NCBI GenBank assembly: GCA_963741755.1
Contig: CAVUJG010000004.1
Location: 124,001 to 188,000, forward strand
Source: Sva-07 sp963741755
GTDB taxonomy: Bacteria > Actinomycetota > Acidimicrobiia > Acidimicrobiales > Ilumatobacteraceae
Reading direction: 5' to 3'
DNA length: 64,000 bases
A model generated the notes under the pieces. The model saw nothing but the letters and a program-made list of their open reading frames with translations. It had not been told where the DNA came from and searched no databases. Of the stretch, positions 59,592-64,000 are shown piece by piece. Both the position numbers and the translations under genes were made by a program. Each line of letters starts with the position of its first letter. Positions within the stretch are counted from its first letter, which is position 1.

Positions 59592-60971
59592 GTGCGCTAC
59601 GTCTCCACCCGTGGGTCGGCGCCTGAGCTGGGCTTCGCCGATGTGCTGCTCGCCGGACTGGCCACCGACGGCGGGCTCTACGTGCCTGAACGCTGGCCGA
59701 CGCTCGCGCCGTCGAACGCGCACACGTACGCCGAACGCGCTGTCGAGGTGATGTTGCCCTTCGTCGAACCCGACATCGACGAAGTCACGCTGACCCGATT
59801 GTGCACCGAGGCCTACGAGACGTTCCGGCACCCCGCCGTGGTGCCGCTCGTGCAACTCGACCATCGCCAATGGGTGCAGGAGCTGTTCCACGGCCCGACG
59901 CTCGCCTTCAAGGATGTCGCGCTGCAGCTCGTCGGGCGGATGTTCGACCACGTGCTCGGCGAGCGCGGCGAGCGTGTCACGATCGTGGGAGCCACGAGTG
60001 GCGACACCGGCTCGGCGGCGATCGACGGCGTCGCCGGCTGCGAGCACATCGACATCGTCATCCTCTACCCGCTCGGTCGTACCAGCGATGTCCAGCGGCG
60101 TCAGATGACCACCGTCGACGCGCCGAACGTGCACACCGTTGCCGTCGAGGGCACGTTCGACGACTGCCAGGACCTCGTCAAGGCGATGTTCAACGACGCC
60201 CCGTTCCGCGAGCGCAATCAGCTGTCGGCGGTCAACTCGATCAACTGGGCCAGGGTCATGGCCCAGACCGTCTACTACGTCACCGCGGCGGAGACGTTCG
60301 CCGACCCGGTCACGTTCAGCGTGCCCACGGGCAACTTCGGCAACGTGTTGTCCGGATGGATCGCTCGCGAGATGGGCGCAACGATCAGCGACTTCATCGT
60401 GTCGTCGAACACCAACGACATCCTCACCCGGTTCATCAACGACGGCGACATGAGCGCCCGTGACGTCGTGCCCACGCTGAGCCCGTCGATGGACATCCAA
60501 GTGTCGTCGAACTTCGAGCGGTTGCTGTTCGAGATGAACGGCCGCGATGGGGGCATGACCGCCGAGCAGCTCGGCCGGTTCCGCGCCACAGGCCGACTCG
60601 ACATCGAAGCCGACCAGCGCGAGCAGTACATCACTGGTCACTTCCGAGCGGCGGCGTTCGACGATGATGCCACGCTTGCTGAGATCGGGCGGATCCACCG
60701 CCTGACCGGTGTGGTGCTCGACCCCCACACCGCCACCGGCACCGCAGCAGCGTCGATGCTGACCGGGCTCGATCGCGACGATCACCCGGTGGTCACCCTC
60801 GGCACCGCCCATCCGGCCAAGTTCCCCGACGCCGTCGAGCGAGCCACCGGTCAGCGTCCGTCCTTGCCCGCCCACCTTGCGGACCTCTTCGATCGGCCCG
60901 AACGCACCCAGACGATCGCCAACGACCTCGCCGCCGTCGAAGCGCTCGTCGAACACCTCACCCGCCGCTGA
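59592..60971 (+). CDS. thrC: threonine synthase
   Basis: A 459-aa PLP enzyme that converts O-phosphohomoserine to threonine. The N-terminus YVSTRGSAPELGFADVLLAGLATDGGLYVPERWPTL is that of the long (fungal/gammaproteobacterial-like) class. The PLP Lys is in ELFHGPTLAFKDVALQLVG, phosphate/PLP loops are VGATSGDTGSAAID and SVPTGNFGNVLSGWIA, and the C-terminal ATGTAAASML lines the active site. GTG 59592 starts 3 nt after hom, so the two are cotranslated. Length is normal. Confidence 0.97.
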   Translation: MRYVSTRGSAPELGFADVLLAGLATDGGLYVPERWPTLAPSNAHTYAERAVEVMLPFVEPDIDEVTLTRLCTEAYETFRHPAVVPLVQLDHRQWVQELFHGPTLAFKDVALQLVGRMFDHVLGERGERVTIVGATSGDTGSAAIDGVAGCEHIDIVILYPLGRTSDVQRRQMTTVDAPNVHTVAVEGTFDDCQDLVKAMFNDAPFRERNQLSAVNSINWARVMAQTVYYVTAAETFADPVTFSVPTGNFGNVLSGWIAREMGATISDFIVSSNTNDILTRFINDGDMSARDVVPTLSPSMDIQVSSNFERLLFEMNGRDGGMTAEQLGRFRATGRLDIEADQREQYITGHFRAAAFDDDATLAEIGRIHRLTGVVLDPHTATGTAAASMLTGLDRDDHPVVTLGTAHPAKFPDAVERATGQRPSLPAHLADLFDRPERTQTIANDLAAVEALVEHLTRR

Positions 60972-61021
60972 CCCGGCTGGCGGGGTTCGGGGGGATGCGT
61001 GGCGTGTGTCGACGGTGCTGA

Positions 61022-61186
61022 TACAGTGACGGTCGCCCGGTCCTCCGGGCCGCACCCCGAAATCTCGGTCGTGTGCGAATTCTGCCAGGGGATCCACAGC
61101 TCGGTCGTGTTTCGCGCCGACGCAACCCCTCCCTCTGGTGCTCGATCCCTCACCAGGCCTGCTGCCCGGTGAGAAGAGAGGAATCT
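61022..61186 (+). promoter_or_regulatory. predicted rho promoter and leader
   Basis: TACAGT at 61022-61027 is a -10-like box; about 155 nt of leader follow before the rho GTG. A GCCCGG-TCCT-CCGGGC hairpin (61035-61050) sits at its 5' end. Rho genes are often autoregulated through such leaders, but no specific attenuator could be confirmed. Confidence 0.35.
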
Positions 61187-63094
61187 GTGGCCGCAGCCGC
61201 ACTCGAACAGTCCATGCTCGAATCGAAGGACAAGGACACCCTGCTGGAGATGGCCAAGGCGCTCGGCGTCAAGGTCACCGCCCGGCAGAAGAAGTCGGAA
61301 ATCATCGACAAGATCCTCGACACCACCGGGTCGAATTCGACGCCGGCCCCGGCCGCCGAGACCGCTCCCAGCAACGGCCAGAGCGCATCCGACGCACCGT
61401 CGCGCGAGACGCCGGGTCGTGAGACCGCCTCCGCTTCGGAATCGGTCGCAGCGTCCTCGACGCCGCCCGCAGCTGCCGAGATCGTGCTCGGCCCCGATGG
61501 TGAGCCGCTCGCTGATTGGGAGATTGAACTCGCGCAGGGCGGCGACGACGCCGAGACCGCTGCTCCCGCGCCGCGCAACGATCGCAACCGTGACGGCGAG
61601 CCGCGCGGTGACCGCAACCGCAACGACCAGAACCGGGGCGACCAGAACCGCAACGACCAGAAGCGGGGCGACCAGAACCGCGGCGAGCGCAAGGGCGCCG
61701 ATCAACCGGGCCAGACGGGCCAGGGTGAACAGGCCGCCGGCGGTCGCACCGACCAGGGCGATCGCACTCGGAACGCACAGGGCGGCGCACAGCGCAACGC
61801 TGGCAACGACAATCGAAACGACAACCGCAACGACAACCGCAACAACGAGCCGGGTGACAGCAATCGCCGCCGACGTCGTCGTCGCAAGGGTCGCGGAGGT
61901 CAGGACGGCCCGCAGGGCGAAGACGTCGAGCTGATCGAGCAGGACCCTGGCTTCGAGAGCACCGAGCCGGTCGACGTCGAGGGCTACCTCGACATTCGCG
62001 ACGAGGGTTACGGCTTTCTGCGTGTCGATGGCTACCTGCCGAGCAAGGCTGACGCCTACATCCCGTTGAAGCTCGCCCGTCAGTACGGCCTCCGCAAGGG
62101 TGACAAGGTCACCGGCAAGGTCCGCCCGGCCGGTCGCAACGAGAAGAACCCGGGCCTGCTCGAGATCTACACGATCAACGGTGGCGATCCCGACGCAGCC
62201 AAGAATCGGCCGCACTTCGAAAGCCTCACGGCGCTCTTCCCCGATCAGCGCCTCACACTCGAGGACCCCAACGATCCCGCCAACATGACCGCTCGCATCA
62301 TCGACCTCGTGTCGCCGATCGGCAAGGGCCAGCGCGGCATCATCGTCTCGCCCCCGAAGGCCGGCAAGACCACGGTGATGAAGACGATCGCCAAGTCGAT
62401 CGAGCTGAACAACCCCGAAGTCGAACTCCTCGTGCTGCTCATCGACGAGCGGCCCGAAGAGGTCACCGACATGCGCCGCAGCGTCAAGGGCGAAGTGATC
62501 TCCTCGACGTTCGACCGTCCGAGCGACGAACACACTCACGTGGCCGAAATGACCATTGCCAAGGCTCGTCGCATGGTCGAGGCGGGCAAGGACGTCGTGA
62601 TCATCCTCGACGGCATCACCCGACTCAGCCGTGCCTACAACCTGGCGGCGCCCGCCAGCGGCAAGATCCTGTCCGGCGGTATCGACGCGGGTGCGCTGTA
62701 CCCGCCGAAGAAGTTCTTCGGCTCGGCTCGCAACTGCGAAGAGGGCGGCTCGCTCACGATCCTCGCCACGGCGTTGGTCGACACCAACAGCCGCATGGAC
62801 GATGCGATCTTCGAGGAGTTCAAGGGCACGGGCAACATGGAGCTGCGCCTCGACCGCAAGGTCGCCGAGCGGCGCATCTACCCGGCGATCGACGTCGATG
62901 CGTCCTCCACTCGCCACGAGGAGCTGCTGTTCGACCGCAAGCAACTCCAGCAGGTGTGGAAGCTGCGTCGGGTCCTGTCGGGCCTTGCCCAGGACGGCAG
63001 CGCGGCTGCCGGTCTGGAACTGCTCATCGACCGTCTCAAGACGTTCCGCACCAACGACGAGTTCCTCGCCGAGATCGCAAAGCAGCCCGGCTGA
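61187..63094 (+). CDS. rho: transcription termination factor Rho
   Basis: A 635-aa hexameric RNA-dependent ATPase. The N-terminal SAP-like helix pair is MLESKDKDTLLEMAKALGVKVTARQKKSEIIDKIL. A roughly 170-residue insert rich in Asn, Asp, Arg and Gln follows (residues about 125-235, with RNRNDQNRGDQN-type repeats), as in other actinobacteria. The cold-shock-like RNA domain has YLDIRDEGYGFLRVDGYLP. Walker A is IIVSPPKAGKTTVMKTIA, Walker B VVIILDGITRLSRAYN, and the Q/R-loop region is PKKFFGSARNCEEGGSLTILATALVDTNSRMDD. GTG 61187 follows AGAGG. rpmE follows about 118 bp downstream. Confidence 0.97.
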   Translation: MAAAALEQSMLESKDKDTLLEMAKALGVKVTARQKKSEIIDKILDTTGSNSTPAPAAETAPSNGQSASDAPSRETPGRETASASESVAASSTPPAAAEIVLGPDGEPLADWEIELAQGGDDAETAAPAPRNDRNRDGEPRGDRNRNDQNRGDQNRNDQKRGDQNRGERKGADQPGQTGQGEQAAGGRTDQGDRTRNAQGGAQRNAGNDNRNDNRNDNRNNEPGDSNRRRRRRRKGRGGQDGPQGEDVELIEQDPGFESTEPVDVEGYLDIRDEGYGFLRVDGYLPSKADAYIPLKLARQYGLRKGDKVTGKVRPAGRNEKNPGLLEIYTINGGDPDAAKNRPHFESLTALFPDQRLTLEDPNDPANMTARIIDLVSPIGKGQRGIIVSPPKAGKTTVMKTIAKSIELNNPEVELLVLLIDERPEEVTDMRRSVKGEVISSTFDRPSDEHTHVAEMTIAKARRMVEAGKDVVIILDGITRLSRAYNLAAPASGKILSGGIDAGALYPPKKFFGSARNCEEGGSLTILATALVDTNSRMDDAIFEEFKGTGNMELRLDRKVAERRIYPAIDVDASSTRHEELLFDRKQLQQVWKLRRVLSGLAQDGSAAAGLELLIDRLKTFRTNDEFLAEIAKQPG

Positions 63095-63211
63095 CCGGTG
63101 ACGTGGTGACGCGGTGCCTGGCACCGGCGTACCCGGTAGGGTGGTCAGCCGATCTGGGTGACGACCGGGGGCACAGGGCCCACCCGCTCAGCCACTCACA
63201 GGAGATCCATC

Positions 63212-63445
63212 ATGAAGACCGACATCCATCCCAACTACTCCGACACCACCGTGCGCTGCTCGTGCGGCAACTCGTTCGTGACCAAGTCGACCGTCGACGG
63301 TGACCTCACGGTCGAACTCTGCAACGAGTGCCACCCGTTCTTCACGGGCAAGCAGAAGCTCGTCGACTCCGGCGGACGCGTGGAGCGCTTCAACAAGCGG
63401 TACGGCCAGCGCAAGAACGCGCCGGCAACTCCCGCCGACGACTGA
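63212..63445 (+). CDS. rpmE: 50S ribosomal protein L31 (zinc-binding form)
   Basis: A 77-aa ribosomal protein. The four zinc ligands are C16, C18, C37 and C40 (VRCSCGNSF ... ELCNECHPFFTGKQK), which marks the C+ type rather than the zinc-free YkgM type. It starts MKTDIHPNY with GGAGA six to ten bases upstream of ATG 63212. Rho-rpmE adjacency is common in actinobacteria. The C-terminal tail NAPATPADD is acidic and slightly longer than in E. coli. Confidence 0.98.
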   Translation: MKTDIHPNYSDTTVRCSCGNSFVTKSTVDGDLTVELCNECHPFFTGKQKLVDSGGRVERFNKRYGQRKNAPATPADD

Positions 63446-63480
63446 CCGTTACGGGCGCCACGCCCGAACCCACACATCGA

Positions 63481-63510
63481 CCGAACGCCGCCCTTCGGGG
63501 CGGCGTTCGG
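63481..63510 (+). terminator. strong hairpin after rpmE
   Basis: CCGAACGCCGCCC and its exact complement form a 13-bp stem with a TTCG tetraloop, 35 nt past the rpmE stop. No long U-tract follows, but the stem is among the strongest in the window. Confidence 0.8.
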
Positions 63511-63595
63511 CGTTGTGCCGCTCGGGAAAACAACGAGCCGAGAAATTGTTCAAGTTCTCGCAGCGGTGGGCCGATGAGAAGTGGGGAATTCTCAC

Positions 63596-64000
63596 ATGGC
63601 TGCACCACCACTGACCGAGGCGAACGTTCGACACCTGTTGCGGCGGACCGAATTCGTCGACCGGCCGCATCGTGTCGCGGAACTTCTCCAACTCGGTTCG
63701 ATCGATGACGCGGTCGCGAACGTCCTCGCGGTCGTCGGACTCGCCGCCGTCGGTGACCTTCAGCGCACCTGCCGACCGCGACTGGGAACGTGGCCAGGAC
63801 CTCACTCACTTCTGGCTCGACCAGATGGCGCACGACTCGCTTCGGCCGTTCCAGGAGCGCCTCGCGTTCTTCTGGCACGGCCACTTCTGCAGCGAGTTCG
63901 GCAAGGTCGGCTCGTCGATGTTGATGCGCGAGCAGATCGACCTCTGGCGCCGTGACGGTCTCGGCACCGTCCAGGCCCTCGCCACGACGATGTCGACGCA
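63596..64000 (+). CDS. DUF1800 family protein, 5' part with one frameshift, cut by the window end
   Basis: From ATG 63596 the frame reads MAAPPLTEANVRHLLRRTEFVDRPHRVAELLQLGSIDDAVANVLAV, the usual DUF1800 N-terminus (helix with HLLRRTxF). Near 63735 the frame shifts; removal of one G restores SPPSVTFSAPADRDWERGQDLTHFWLDQMAHDSLRPFQERLAFFWHGHFCSEFGKVGSS, the FWHGHF-type core of the family, which continues past the window. DUF1800 proteins are typically 450-550 aa, often secreted and paired with a DUF1501 gene; neither feature can be judged here. No signal peptide is seen. Confidence 0.8.

Noticed and set aside
60851..63124. 757-aa reverse-strand open frame opposite rho
   Set aside because: Antisense to rho with Val/Ala/Arg-biased composition and no recognisable domain.

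Overview
The window is high-GC DNA with many GTG starts, a WhiB iron-sulfur regulator, a DUF3090/SCO1664-family/histidine-phosphatase cluster, actinobacterial-type Rho with a long Asn/Arg/Asp-rich insert, and alpha-E / permuted ATP-grasp genes. It reads as a chromosomal segment of an actinobacterium, most likely an Acidimicrobiia (Ilumatobacter-like) lineage. The taxonomic call is an inference from gene content, not from a marker search. I see no prophage, complete insertion sequence, CRISPR array or rRNA.

Layout. 0-5 kb: a small conserved protein, a decayed SRPBCC gene, whiB, a glycerophosphodiester phosphodiesterase, a lipid kinase and etfBA. 5-9.6 kb: a reverse-strand cluster (unknown gene, SCO1664 family, DUF3090, histidine phosphatase) diverging from a family-5 uracil-DNA glycosylase, then a small lipoprotein. 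9.6-13 kb: an FrhB-family iron-sulfur protein, a truncated PII gene, an intact PII gene and amt. 13-15.7 kb: an acyl-CoA dehydrogenase behind a 20-bp palindrome and a nuclease-like gene bracketed by two palindromic repeats. 15.7-21.4 kb: a four-gene operon (permuted ATP-grasp, alpha-E, fused ATP-grasp/alpha-E, transglutaminase). 21.5-25.5 kb: an MFS exporter, a fused Ada/AlkA repair protein with ogt, and an unknown gene.

25.5-34 kb and 37-45.6 kb are two alpha-glucoside-type uptake loci, each with a LacI regulator, binding protein, two permeases and a GH13 enzyme. Only one ABC ATPase (32.8 kb) is present and it probably serves both. Operators are visible at both loci, and both have strong hairpins between the binding-protein and permease genes. 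Between them lie a YeiH-type exporter, a luciferase-like monooxygenase and an aldo/keto reductase. 45.6-52.5 kb: deoC, tRNA-Arg(CCG), then a TetR-controlled P450 / acyl-CoA ligase / sulfatase cluster. 52.6-64 kb: a ThrE-type exporter, argS, lysA, a PemK-like protein, hom, thrC, rho, rpmE and the start of a DUF1800 gene.

Two patterns cut across the window. First, seven genes are broken by about eleven frameshifts (five in argS alone), and every one is explained by a single extra nucleotide; sequencing or assembly insertion errors are the simplest cause. Second, intergenic space holds three distinct families of roughly 50-bp palindromic repeats (4, 2 and 3 copies). Many start codons sit 6-8 nt behind a TAnnnT box, suggesting frequent leaderless transcripts.
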